From positions 12,795,655 through 12,859,654 of the forward strand of contig CM019227.1 in NCBI GenBank assembly GCA_009741485.1: DNA of 64,000 bases, written 5' to 3'. Positions 22,301-35,707 of this stretch are shown piece after piece. The notes under the pieces are model-generated. The model was not told the origin of the DNA and ran no database searches. It saw only the letters and a list, made by a program, of their open reading frames with translations. The position numbers and the translations under genes were made by a program. The DNA comes from Malurus cyaneus samueli. Lineage: Eukaryota; Chordata; Aves; Passeriformes; Maluridae. How positions within the stretch are numbered: position 1 is the stretch's first letter; each line of letters starts with the position of its first letter.

Positions 22301-25300
22301 ACACAATTTCTGTTTTCACTCTAGGTTGTACTCTGTGCCACTCACTCCTACTGATAAAAACCACACACCTTCAGTTTGTATCCAGATCACATCGAGCAGA
22401 AAACCTGCACAAAGCCTAGGTCTGGTAAATCACAAAGTGATATAGACTCACATGGTAGATACTCCAATTCACAATTTCCTGAGTCTGTTTAATATGGGTG
22501 GATATTTATACTCATATCTGACAGATCTCAATTTCTTAGATTGTTTATACTTCCTTTGGAAAAAATTATATTTATAGCAGGCTTTTTATAGAGTATAGTC
22601 AATGAAACTAATGTACTATTCTTCTAGTGAACTTATATCTAAAAGGACACTGCTTTAATATTTTAAGAGCAGGAGAAAAACACATAGGTCCAGAGAAGCA
22701 AAAAAGAAATGTTTGAAGAGAAAAAAGGGAAGATGTGAGATTGGCTTGTCTGCAGTGAACTCCAGAGCAAAAGGACAGATGGGACTGAAAGAGAATATCA
22801 ACCCTATGTAGTCAAAATTGGGGCAAGAAGGAAATAAGAAAAGAAGGTGCAGGAAAAATGAAAGTTCAAGGATAAGGAAGGAACAGAGCCATTGTAAAGC
22901 TATTATCCCTAGTTTACTTTGGCATCTTTACTAGATATGGCTTGGTCTGAGATGGGATAAAATCCTACATTAATTTAAAAACACTCTGTAAAATGTCTCA
23001 TCTATGAACCATGCAAGGATTCCCGTATATTTTAGTATAAACATTTTTTTTTATTTTATTATTTTCAAAATGTGCTTTATTTGTTTTAGCATAAAAGAAA
23101 AAATGTATGCTGCAGAGTCCAGGAAAAAAGATTAACAGAATAGAACAATTCAGTCACTGGGGCCCAAACTTAAAAGGGCACAGGCATTTGAACTGCTTTA
23201 AACTTCAGCTGGGTATTGCATAAGTCACATTTAAAAGATTTTAGTGGAAAAGATATATCAGAGTGTGGTTAAATGGATTTCTGGAATGCTATATTGGGTT
23301 GCTGTATCAGAAAAAATGTGTGTACCTGTAGCAGGGTTTTAAAGCTCAATTTCCAGCAGTCTGCTGAGGTTAACTCAATGACATCTGCTGAACATGCTCT
23401 CCAATTAAACGAGATGCTGCCAAGGATCATAGAGCTGGCAAAGATTTTCTTCTCCTTTTAGACATTCATCTTTTCAAGAACCAACCTTCAAAACTGTGCA
23501 TGGAGATGGAGCTCTGAGCTCCATAAAAGCATTTAGACACAATTTTGATCACATGCTGGAGATAACACGTGGCTCCAAAGCCAGCTCAGAGATTGCTGCT
23601 GGGAGAGCAGAACACAGTGAGCAGATGTAAACCATGAATGGCTCCCAGAGCAGCTGTGGGCTGGCTCAGCTCTTGGCCTCAGCACGGCTTCAAGGAGTCA
23701 CCTGCTTGGGCTGCAGTGCCTGGAACACACAGCCTGCAGCCCTGGATCAACAAACACACAGGCAGCAGCTGCTTGGTGTGGTGAGGGGAATCCTGCTTGT
23801 GACAGCAGCACCACATGTTCAGAGGTAAAGTGCTAAGGAGCTCTGCTTTAGGCTAAAACTAATGACACCGGCAAACAAGTCACTGTTTATAAAGCTTTTA
23901 CTCTTTTGTTGATATTAGGTGTGGAGAGCAGGAATTAGACCTCCCACAGCGAAGATTAAAGTTGTAATGAAAGGGTTCACATATCCCAGGATCTTAAGTC
24001 TTACCCTCAAGCCAAACCACTCCTTTAATAACAAGACTGTCAGCCAGCAAAGGGCAAGTTAGGGATTTGGTTGTGGGTGAAAAGAGAAAGACTTCAGCAC
24101 AAACTTGTCATTCACGTGGGACACTCCTTTCTCTCCTTTTTCTGCCCTCAGCTTTTGTCTCGTAACAGCTTTGAATCTTTTACCTATGTTAGGCTTTAAC
24201 CTGGGCTTAACACAGCAACAGACCAAAACCCACCCTATGCCTTTGGGGAAAAAATAGCAAGGAAATATGAGGCCATATTAATTGTCTCAAAGAGAACAGT
24301 ATATCAAAATCTGTCTACATTAAAAATACATTAAATTCTTGTCTTCTAAGTTTTTAAATTTGAGCCTTATGAACCTTATGATGTGTCAATTCAGAAAGAC
24401 AATCGTGCAGAAACTAATAGCAGAAGAACAATCTGTACTACGAAGTCTGCTACTACTAATGAATTTCCACACTAACTTTTGGCCGAATGAAGCCTGGTTT
24501 AATACTGCTAAAATTACTTGGTCAAAATAGTTATACCACAATACGTTCCAAAATGAAGTTCACTCTCTACTCCAGTAGGAATTACCTTAATTAGCTCACA
24601 GCACCTCCAACTCAGTGCCTTTGTAATCATCTGATGCTGCTGGACTCCATTATAACCCTACAATCATAAGCAAGGATTTCTACCTTTCGAGAGATAATGG
24701 TCTCTATTCTAGAACAAGATGTAGAAACTAAAAGAGTTACAGCTTCATACTTCTTGTAAATACCTCCTCTTACGCAAGGACACTTCTGCCTGAGAACAGC
24801 TTTGTCCTTTTAACTTTTGGTATCAATTTGTTTAAACTACAAAGCAAGGGCTTTATACTTGCAGAATTAAAGACAGACACAATCTTTAGAAAAAACCCAC
24901 ATTTATTTTCCCACATCCTGGGAAGCTGCAAAATCCTTTTCATGTTATTAATAACCTTACCAGGTACTTCAGACCCAACCATTCTGGGAATGTACTTTAA
25001 CTGGTCACCTGAACCCCAAATTTTTCACAATGCTTCTTACTCCTGTGTTTCACTCCTAACTGCAGCAGGAACCATCATTCAAAGAACATTTTCTTCACTG
25101 CCTGCAGGGCTGTGTATCTGCATCAGCGTGGAATGGATTTTTCTCTTAATGGCTTATGGTATCAATTCAAAGCTATTGGCACATCTGTTTACAGCAGCAT
25201 TCCATACATCCTCTTTCAAGGAGATCCAGGCACAAAAGAAGCACTGGGTTGCCACCAGCTGTCCTGGTGTGATAGATCTTCCAGGCATAAGTGCCTCTGA

Positions 25301-26445
25301 GGCACATAAAGCAGGGTCTGACTACAGGAAACACAGATTGTTCCCAAGTTAGAGCTCAGCTGATGTTAACAAGAATTTCAACCAAATGAGTACATTCTGT
25401 GCAGGCAACAGCAGCCCACTAAATATTACAGCACTCTGAAGAGATAAAGTAAAAGATACCATATGCACTGTGTGCTAAATGATTTAGCCAAATGTCTTTC
25501 AGGAAAATGTTGATGTATTCTATTCCAGGAATGTTTCCTGGGAAAAACAGCTGGCGATTCAGGACTGATGATTTCAAAGCTGCCTCTATATGCCAGCTGC
25601 AGCTTTGCTAGTAGCACAGAGTAGGAGTTAACTTATATTCATAGTTAGGCTATGTTTCCAGGTAATTAAATAATTATAGAGGAAAGGCATCTATCAGTAC
25701 AAGCAGAGTAAGTTACACAAGCAGGACTTGACTACTGGGTTTAAAACTGACCCCACAAGCTCAAATGTAACTGGAGAAAGCACTGACAGACACAACTGTC
25801 AGTGTTGTCTTGTTAACATGTCCACTTGTCCCGATGCCCACTCCCAAATGATACAAGGGAAATTCAGTCACTTTGCTACCTCAAATTTAGGCAGCCCTTA
25901 CTAGTTTCAGATTATGTCCTCTTCTCTCATATGTATTTTCAGTGCATGTAACTGCCAAAAATCTGAGGATACAGAAAACATCTTCTGCACCAGCCTCTTC
26001 TTTAGCACCGGTAGGAAGAACTGCTAGTCAGCTGAGCTAGAACTTTTGCTGGTTTTGACTGGTTAGCAAGTATGGGGCTATGTTTCCAATTTGTGCTGAA
26101 AATAGTGTTCATAATTCAGGGATGTTTTTGTTATTGCTGAGCAGTACTTGCACAGAGCCAAGGCCTTTTCTACTCCTCTCCCCATCCAAGCAGCCAGGAG
26201 GCTGGGGGTGTGCAGGAACTTGGGGGGGGGCACAGCCAGGGCAGCTGACCCAACTGACCCATGGGATATCTGAGACCACAAGGGTGTTAGGTATGTTCAG
26301 CATATAAATCTGGAGAAGAAGAAAGGGGCGATGTTCAGAATGACAATGTTTTCTTCCCAAGTAACTCCCCAAGTAGGTGTGACAGAGCCCTGCTTTCCTG
26401 GGATGGCTGAACACCCACCTGTCCATGGCAAGTGGTGAATTAATC
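16365..26445. other. Intergenic, no gene seen
   Basis: No recognisable gene. The two longest open frames are 174 codons (24828-25352, plus) and 154 codons (19997-20461, plus). Neither shows a domain, signal peptide or repeat that I recognise, and nearby open frames on the other strand and in other frames argue for chance. A 15-bp unit is tandemly doubled at 19306-19334. Confidence 0.6.
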
Positions 26446-26465
26446 CTTTGCTTTGCTTTGCTTTG
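26446..26465. repeat. Microsatellite (CTTTG)4
   Basis: Four perfect CTTTG units are followed by a degenerate one. It is a short simple repeat in intergenic DNA. Confidence 0.9.
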
Positions 26466-29400
26466 CTTCTGCATAGGGCTTGCGCATTTCCTATTAAACA
26501 GTCTTTGTCTCAGCCCACAGGTTTTCTCACTTTTACTCTCCCAACTCTCTCCCACTGTGAGAGAATAAGCAAAGGGCTGTGGGGCTCAGCTGCCAACAAC
26601 AGAACTATGAGCAGCTTCTCTGTGTTACAATTGCTTTTGTGGTCCTTGCTGTTCTGCGCTTGCTTTTTACTCAGGAGGTGAGGAGGAAGTGAAAGGAGAG
26701 AAGACGTAACTAAAAGGGTTTGCATTGAGAAGCTGTTCTTTCTCATGCAATTTTTTTTCACACTATCACAGCATGAGATTTTTCCGGTAGCACACTTGGA
26801 AAGTTGTAAATCTTGAGGGTAACAGGAGTCAAAGCTCCTTGATATGTGACAAGCTGAGAAGTGCTATCCCACAGTACTGCACAACATCAGAGCCATCGTG
26901 TCTCATTGAAATGCTGATGCTCTGACAGGTGAAGGCCTCTTTCATGTGTGTGGTCCGACATACAAGAGCTAGATAGCACCTTGGTAAAACGGCACAGCAC
27001 CTGCTGACCCTGGGCATCAAACTGTGCATCCCTCTTGCCTTTCAGGGAGAAGTGAAAGTCCCTGCAGATGCCTCCAGAGAGGGCAGATTGGAGGAAGCTG
27101 TCACCATAATGATGACTGAGCAGGGTTGTTCCCTTGGGTACATCCTGTACCAAAAGCCAGAAGTGTTTAAGAAAACTTAATAACCGGATATCCTGTTATT
27201 TCATCTGTAATGCATGGAACTGAACATGCAGGGGTTTTTTTTCAAGGACATGACCAGCATCTCAACCTACAGAGCCTGTGAACCCAGCCTGCAAAGGATG
27301 AAGTGAAGGATGAATTGTCCTCCCCTTTATAAGTCAGGATATTCCTGTGAGGCAATCATGTACAGTAGAATCAAATCTGGAGGACAACTGTATGGCAAAA
27401 GAATAATTTGATAAAGCTGTGGGATATAAAAGTGAAGAATATAAATGTTGGGCAAAAATCAGCATGGATGAAAACAGCAGAATGGTTTCAATTGTGCTGA
27501 TGTGTGGTTCATTAATTGTGCACAAGCAAGCACAGCTGCACCTGGTGACCTCAGAGTTGAGATGCAATTAAAAATGGGATAAAGCAAGGAGTGAGACAAA
27601 AATATCATGGGGTGACCTTGATGTATTTCAATACTACAGAAAATAGAGGAGGCTTAAGGATGATCAAAATCTGTGAATAGGGCCCTAAAAATTGTTAGGA
27701 TTGAGCAAAACTGTGCAACTTCACAATTAACTTTGGATCCTGCTGGTCAACAATTTTTTTTTTGGTCCAGAAGCTTGACTTTACGGTCTATACTTGCCAG
27801 TTTTTTCTCCTTGACAAAAACTTGATTTTGTTTGGGGGATTTGCTTGTTTGCTTTTGAAAACAGACTGGGAGTTTTATATCACTAAATATTATGAAACTA
27901 TAATGAAACAGAGACCTGGTAATGCTGCCAAAGTCACTGTATCAGACACGTTTTCTGCTGAGCTTTCTGCTCTGCCCTGCCCTGTGCGTTGTGCTTTGTC
28001 TGAGTTCAGGTACTCTGCTGATGCCTCCAGCTGTCCTATCCCCACCTTCCCTCACGGACAGAGGGGCAAATCCTGGCGTTTTTCTGCCTTCACCTGTCAC
28101 AGGCTGGAGGGCTGTTTTGATGCTGTGAACATTTCTAGTGCCATGGTGTAGCCAGGACAAGAAACTGCTCCTAAGCAACATCCTCTGTCACCCTCTTCCT
28201 CAAAACAGCAGCAGCCCTCTGGAAAGAGAGAGGTTAGCTGCTCTGTGGACAAGAGTCCCAGCCTGTAGGAGAGGGGTCTTAGACTCCAGCTCTGATCTGT
28301 CTGCCTGCAGATGTTGGACCAGCCCTTGCCAATAAAAGAAATGACACAACTTCCTATTGCAAAAGAGTCCGAAGGTTAAAAAAAGAAGGGCAGAGTGATA
28401 TAGAATAACAGCACTGCACAAAGCTAAATCCTTCTGTAGCCAAAGAAAACGTAACTAAGTTATAGTCTTTAGTAAAATCACAATATTATTCAGTTTACAA
28501 GTTGGTGACTTGCCCAAGTAACTCACTATGTCAGTAGCTGACTCTAAGAGCAGGATTAAATATAAATTTAATTTAAAATATTCATGTCCCTGATTGATTT
28601 GGACACTAAATCTAGGTGTGTTGCATCTCAACCTAAAGCACAACCTAACACACCTCAAGGCATTTCTGCCCTCAAAATGCTCTAGAGAGAACTCAGGGTA
28701 CACACATCCATGCTGTGTGCCAGGGAGGGGATGCCACCTCTATCTTCTGCATCCCAGAGGCAGGCACTCAGTGGGGATGCCAGCTGTTTCAGCTGCACTT
28801 TTCAAAAAAGAGAAGGAGGGTAAAAAAAAAGGAAGGGGGTAGGAAATGTGAGGCCATTTCCAAGAAGAAAACAAAGAATCAATCCAATTGAAGAAAAAAA
28901 AAAGGAAAGAATAGCCTTAAGAAAACATGGCCTGTGAAAAACAATGGACTGAGATGAAGAAGAAAAGCATGGCTAAGAGAGGCATGTGGTGTTTTTGTGC
29001 TAGCACACGTGATTAACAGGAATTTCAATTTCCTTTCCAGGGAAACTGCTCTCACTTCTGAAAAGTTTTCTGAGCTCGTGGCAAAGATGTGTCAATGTCC
29101 CACTCCTTAGGTGGCCCCTCCAGACAGTGCCATCCCTTGTTTTCCTTGGAAAGCCATTAACAGGTACACACAGAGCCGAGCTGCCTGCTCTCTGGGCGGG
29201 CACCGGGCACACACAAACAGCCCTTCAGGCCATCTGATCAGCTCCTGTGATATAATGAGGTTAATGATAACCCCACTGATCCTCAGCAGCTCATCTTTGT
29301 ATTTTGGGAAGGCAGGAAGAATGCTTTGTCTCTGCAGGGACTAAAACAGACAACTGAAGTCTGGAATGCCAAATGCAGTTCCCTTTTCCTGAAAGTCCAT

Positions 29401-29849
29401 GGCACATCAGTTATGACGGCACTGGGCCCCAAGAGGAGGGCTGGAAATAGGGCACCCTGAGTGGGAAGATGCATGACTGAGACACCAGCACAGCTGTAAG
29501 GGTTATGCAAGGAAATCCTCCGTGGATGCTGCTGGAACAGTCAGCAGAACACGGCATGAGTGACTGAGGGCCCTCCTGCTGCTGGCACTGCCCAAGGATG
29601 CTGTTCCAATAATGAGCTAGAAGCAGTTTTATGGCTGCCTGTAGCACACTGCTGTGGTGTCTGCTCAGGCACACATCACCTTCCCTGATCATGTGCACAG
29701 ACAGGCTGAAGCAAGAGAGAATGTTGTAAACCTGTTCCTTTCCAAGCTTATCTGCTGTATCTATCCTGCTCTCTGCATCTCATGGCATTCCTGCTTTCAC
29801 AATTATTGCTCATTTAATGTTTACAATGCCAGTTATCTCTTAATTCCTA

Positions 29850-29894
<45 letters not shown>

Positions 29895-32800
29895 ATTGAG
29901 AAAGCAAATAAGTGGAAAAAGAAGAGTTCTGTACAGGCAGCTCTTGAAACTGCTATAAGTGAACTCAGCTGATGGAGCTTTGTATCTGTTCCAACTCAGG
30001 CGACTGAGATGCAAAAAATGTACTCTGAATCAACACGCTTACAGTGTGACAATGCACACACACACTCAAACCCTGCCACAGCCCTTTCCTCTCCAGAGAA
30101 GAGCAAAGCCTTGGCAACCTCCAGCACAGTTATGACACATGTAAATGATTTTATGAATGTTATTTATAAAAGGCTCATCATAGTCTCTGTGTCCTTAAAT
30201 TACGAATTAAGGGTGGGGATATTATTTCATTTGAAGATAAATCACATGTTCTAACATGATGGCAGTTTCTAAAAAGAAACCACCCTACAGCAGTTGGACC
30301 AGCTGATTAGATAGTTTGCTCCTGAGTTTCCAGGGCTGGCCCCAGACAAGAAGCTACTGAGCAGAACTGAGCCCACGCCAAGTGATTGTTATGCCAGGAT
30401 AAACACCGAGCTCTTCTCCCTGCTCTTGACATAACATATCCAAAGCAGCACAAACATAGCTGCTTTGCAAGTCCCTTCTCACACAAGAGAAAATCCTGAA
30501 GAAGCTGGGATCTCTATCAGCAGGGCATCAAGCCTATTTCATTCACATGACAGGAGATCTGTGCCTTTGTTGGGGGTTGGGGAATGTTGAAGCCTCCACT
30601 TTCCCCTGCAAGAGAGATTTCTTTAGCTGACTGGTAAAATGTGCTTTGAAATCTAAACTCTTTTTTTTTTTTCCAGACAAAGTCATTCATGCTTACACCA
30701 CCTGAATTTAAGCTGATGCTGTTTTCATTCCTGTGGATGAGGTTTGGAGCACATAAATATGCTGGTTAAAAATAAGGAAGAGGCCACAGTCTTTTGGGAC
30801 TGAGTATTATGAAGGACCACTACTGCATTGTTCCTGCTGTTATTTGTGGTCAGTGGGTAAAATCAGCCTCTTGGTCAGAATTCTTCATTTGCTGGGCTTG
30901 GATTCATTAAAAAAGTAAAATATGGAGCTGGATTTTAAATTTGAAATAGGAGGGGGGAATTTTTTCTCTTTTCTGCATCTGCCACAAATGAACCATTCCT
31001 TGCAGACTGCAGCCAAAGCACAGGGAAACCAGGACCATGCTGTGCCCTGCTCCAGACACTGCACTGGGCAGGAATTGTGACTGGCACTCGAGGCCAGTGC
31101 TACCTTGCTCAGAGGAGGTGCCAACAGGGGTCAAAGCCTTAAGCCAGTGAGAAGAGCAGAGAGTATGTTGCTGTTGTTGTGAAGATCCATAAGAGCATAA
31201 TAGTAAGATGAGGAAAAATTATTCCTAGCATTCTGTGTATACCCTTCAACATGAAAACCCTAACTTGTCAAGTGCAGACAAAGTGAGGCCTTATTAATCC
31301 CAGGAACCCTTCATCCATTGTGCCTGGGGAAAGGGTCACTATCAGCCTCACAACATGGAGCAAAAAGGCTCCTTCCCAACCTCCCATTCTTCTTCCCACA
31401 CCTCCCTATTTCACCATCCTCAAACCTGACATTCAGCTCTGCCAGGTACACTGCTGTCAGAGTTACCCTTGAATGACTCCAGCAAATTGAAGCAGATCAG
31501 ATCAGGAATAAATCTAACTCGCTGGCCTGGAAAACCAATATAGCTCCGACATTTGAATTTGGGTGAGGTTCCCAGATGGGAGCAGCTAGGCTAAGCACTG
31601 ACTTGACACACTTCTTGCAAACAATCCCAGCTCCCAGGGGAGGGGCTGAGTCAGGGCTGGCCCCCATTTCACAACAGGAGGGGGCCTGCAGCCCTCACAC
31701 AGCTGCTTTCTTCAGATGAAGTTCTCTTGCTCTGACCTCCCCCTGCAGCTACACTTTGAGAGCAGCAGCACGAGAACCAAAGGACTTGCTGTGCAATCTT
31801 TGTTTAACCTGTGCTCTGCAGCAGGGTCTCTTAACACCATTGACATTGTTGGTTCCTTTCAGCTGCAGTGAGGGATTCGTGCACTGCTTCTCACCACATC
31901 CCAAGTTACTGTTACGTTGCAAACCAAAGACACTGCAGGCCAGCCAGTAATTGAATGAATCATCAGATTTCTGTTCCTCAGGACCCTTTACTGTACAAAT
32001 CACAGCGGGAAAACACAATTAAAGCCCCAAATTTGTCCTTGGTTCAGCCTTTTTGTTCAGTCTCTGCTCACCATTTCCAGGATTTCCTCTCTACCATCCT
32101 GTTTAATTTCTCAATTAAGCTACCACACATCCCTTGTTTCTGGAGGCAGAAGGCTCAGTCATAGGTCACCAGCAACTTTTGACACCAACTGAGACATCAT
32201 GGCTCATCCTACACATCCTACAATAAACCATGAGTCACTGCAGATATAACTAAATGCACTGCCATAAAATGCCAATAAAATACAAATAAATATTTTAGGT
32301 TTTTACCTGACGTATCTGTCTCAGCATTGGAGTAAACTCCTTAGTAACAATTCTCTAGTAATCCCAAACTCCTCCATGCATCTTTACACCTCTCATATAG
32401 CCTATGTTTAAATGCAGAGAACTTACTGGTTTTTGGGAGTAGCATGCGAAAAGAAGTTCTCCAGTGAATTCCCCTCCCCTCCTTCTGAAAGATCACAAAA
32501 TAAATTTCCAGGTGTCACATCTGAGCTGCTGTAAAGCAAACCATGGCAAGAAGCCTTGTAAAATGCTTGTTTGGCGTGATGCAACTCAAGGCAAGGTGGT
32601 CCCACTGCTGTGCAATGCTCTGTCCTTACAGCCTGCATGGCTACAGTGGCTGCACTGATGCTGCACCACACCAGTAAATGAAAAGCATTTTTGCAATTCA
32701 GTCTCATTTCAAAGAGTAATCAGAATTTTCTATGGTTCCTTCGAACATTTCTTAAAAATCAGCAACAGTTTAAATAGAAATGTGGCCATTTTACTAATAT

Positions 32801-34793
32801 TTGACAGAGGCAGCTCTCTGATACCATGAGCAAACAGTAGGGAAAGAGAAAGTGGAAGATGAGGACACCAGGGTGAAGGAGTGTAATGTGGCCATGCAGG
32901 TGGCAAACAAAGGGCAGCATTGATTGCTAATGCAAGAGCCAAGGACACAAAATCTATCTCCTGCTGTGGCATTGGGAGGAGAAAAATGCTGCCTCCTGCA
33001 GGAAAGCCAGCTAGGGGTCTCTGACTCCCACAGGTTTCTAAACAATTTGAGTCTTAGTTTCCTCAGAATACAGGCATAAAAATCCCTTTTTTTTTTTTCT
33101 TTAGAGACCACAACCCTTTTTGTCACTGTGTTATGTGACTTCTATCATGAAGCAGATGAGGCAGAATTCAGCAGATGAAGACAACTGATAAAACAGGATG
33201 GCAGCATCCAGCAGGCACTCAAAAACCATAAAAAACTCTGGTGAGTCAGGTCTTATGCCACTCCTAGTACAATATGGAACATGAAACACACAGGCTGAAG
33301 TCTCTTGGGGTCGTAGGACATGACACCTCTCAATCTGCTGTACACTACTACGTTATGAAAATGTCTGAATTGGAGTGAATTTCTTCTTGCTAGAGGATGA
33401 GGAGTCATTTCAGTGCTACAATGAAATGTAAAGAAAAAAGATGCTAAGAATGAAAGGAGGCTGTCTGGGACAAAGTTACTGTGAGAAATTCAGTAGAGGT
33501 GGATCTAATGGAAAGTACTGAGGGTGCTGTACACCTCCAGACCTACTCTAGGTGATTCTGTCTTATGATATACAGAGATACTGTGAGCAACCAATTCACC
33601 ATGGACTGCTTTAATTTCCCAGATAACTGCCATACGACAAATGCTTCCAGCAGTGACAACTCCCAAATATTTCTGTACGGTACAGTTATTAGTCAATAAA
33701 GTTTTGAACTTGTTTTGGTAACTATGAATCTTCTGCCACTTTCAATGTGATATTTCTGGACACCCTGAATTCTGGGGGTGGTTCCACACAGTCATTTTAA
33801 GCAACAGTTTGTCTGTCTTATGATGACTTTTTTCCCTTTTTATTTTTTTTTCCAACCTGCCCTGCAGCTGTTTTGTCTCCCTGATCTGGCTTGGTGCAGA
33901 ATTTTAGCTTTGCATCATAAGATTTGCATCACCCCCAGTCTAGTTCTCTGTTCTATTCTATAGCATTCATGGCAGGCTGCCTGAGAGCAGATCCTGCTCT
34001 GCAACTCACCAGGATAAATGTGACATAACCCTGTTAATTCCAAAATAAATCGCCTGTAAGCAGCCTGATCTGGGGAATATTTAAACAGGATGGTAACACC
34101 TACAAACACAGTGCCAATAGAGCAGATGCATGTGTGTGTTAACATGCACCCATATCAGACCAAAAAGTGTTTAATATCCTGATTTTATGCACCTTAACCC
34201 TAACCCTGTTTTTGGTTGTGCCAAACTTTTTATCAAGCTTCTCAGAAAACTGCTCTACTCCCAACTGTTCTACTCTCTACTTAGAGAGCCAAAAATGGCA
34301 ATTACCTTTAGAATGAACTTATGCTAAAATACATTTAGGTGCTGCCCAGGAAGAGAACCCAAAAATATGTAACTCAAGATATCTTAAAGATATCCATAAA
34401 TGTCTGGATAACAAGCTTGTACCAGTTTCCAGGGGAATTTCATCCATCTGCTACTTTCTTTTCCAGGGAAACACCTCTGCAGCCCAAGTAGGTCATTGGC
34501 AATGCAGGGATCCTTTGCAGCTGTGTGGCATCAGGAACGTGAGAGGCAGCAGCTGGCTAAGGATGAACTTGTCTCCTTAGAACATCTGATTGAAGTGTTG
34601 CTTGATCAGCACTCCATCAGCAGTGGCACAATGGCTCTTTGGAGCTGTCTGGGCAGTCTCCTGGTTTTTAGTCAATGACTTAACAAAGGACTAACTGCAG
34701 AGGATGGCTGCACACTGACTGGGTTGGGGGCAAGTGAATACATCAGCTGTAGTATAAGAGATAAGAGTCTGAGGATCGTCAAGCTGCTGGGTG
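26466..34793. other. Intergenic, no gene seen
   Basis: No supported gene. The longest frame near here, 148 codons on the minus strand (26109-26555), spans the CTTTG microsatellite and has no family resemblance. The stretch contains a 36-base poly(T) tract (29852-29887) and, just before the minisatellite, two copies of a telomere-like CCCTAA unit (34194-34206), too short to call an interstitial telomere. Confidence 0.6.
29852..29887. repeat. Poly(T) tract, 36 bases
   Basis: An uninterrupted run of T followed by AAATTTAATT. On the minus strand it would be a poly(A) tail, but the sequence upstream of it on that strand resembles no known mRNA or retroelement. A simple homopolymer is the safer reading, and its length may be inexact in the assembly. 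Confidence 0.9.
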
Positions 34794-35707
34794 GTGGAGA
34801 AGCAGCACTGATGCACTGAGCAGGTGCTGAACACATGGAGAAACAGCACTGATGCACTGAGCAGGTGCTGAACACATGGAGAAGCAGCGGCAATTTACTG
34901 AGCGGGTGCTGAACACATGGAGAAGCAGCAGTGATGCACTGAGCAGGGTGCTGAACACATGGAGAAGCAGCGGCAATTTACTGAGCGGGTGCTGAACACA
35001 TGGAGAAGCAGCAGTGATGCACTGAGCAGGGGGCATTTAACGTGGGGGTGGCAATTTACTGAGCGGGTGCTGAACACATGGAGAAGCAGCACTGATGCAC
35101 TGAGCAGGGTGCTGAACACATGGAGAAGCAGCAGTGATGCACTGAGCAGGGTGCTGAACACATGGAGAAGCAGCACTGATGCACTGAGCAGGGTGCTGAA
35201 CACATGGAGAAGCAGCAGTGATGCACTGAGCAGGGTGCTGAACACATGGAGAAGCAGCACTGATGCACTGAGCAGGGTGCTGAACACATGGAGAAACAGC
35301 ACTGATGCACTGAGCAGGGTGCTGAACACATGGAGAAACAGCACTGATGCACTGAGCAGGTGCTGAACACATGGAGAAACAGCACTGATGCACTGAGCAG
35401 GGTGCTGAACACATGGAGAAACAGCACTGATGCACTGAGCAGGGTGCTGAACACATGGAGAAGCAGCAGTGATGCACTGAGCAGGGTGCTGAACACATGG
35501 AGAAGCAGCAGTGATGCACTGAGCAGGGTGCTGAACACATGGAGAAGCAGCAGTGATGCACTGAGCAGGGTGCTGAACACATGGAGAAGCAGCACTGATG
35601 CACTGAGCGGGTGCTGAACACATGGAGAAGCAGCACTGATGCACTGAGCAGGGTGCTGAACACATGGAGAAGCAGCACTGATGCACTGAGCAGGGTGCTG
35701 AACACAG
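34794..35707. repeat. Minisatellite, 41/42-bp unit, about 22 copies
   Basis: The array is built on a unit that reads GGTGCTGAACACATGGAGAA, then a variable GCAGC(A/G)CTG-type segment, then ATGCACTGAGCAG. Most units are 42 bp; those reading GAGCAGGTGC or GAGCGGGTGC are 41 bp. Single-base variants (GAAGC or GAAAC, CACTG or CAGTG) define unit types that occur in blocks and alternations. One irregular segment lies near 35028-35058. Because 42 is divisible by three and the unit lacks stops in all three minus frames, spurious minus frames of 222-320 codons arise, rich in Cys and Ser. On the plus strand a 14-residue repeat RVLNTWRSSTDALS results. Nothing suggests real translation. Confidence 0.95.

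Noticed and set aside
24828..25352. 174-codon plus-strand open frame in intergenic DNA
   Set aside because: No recognisable domain or motif, unremarkable composition, no promoter or splice context, and many overlapping chance frames nearby.
29852..29887. Poly(A) tail of a processed retrocopy on the minus strand
   Set aside because: No mRNA-like sequence precedes it and no target-site duplication could be matched; avian CR1 does not commonly make poly(A)-tailed retrocopies.
34194..34206. Interstitial telomere-like repeat (TTAACCCTAACCC)
   Set aside because: Only two units; far too short to be more than chance.
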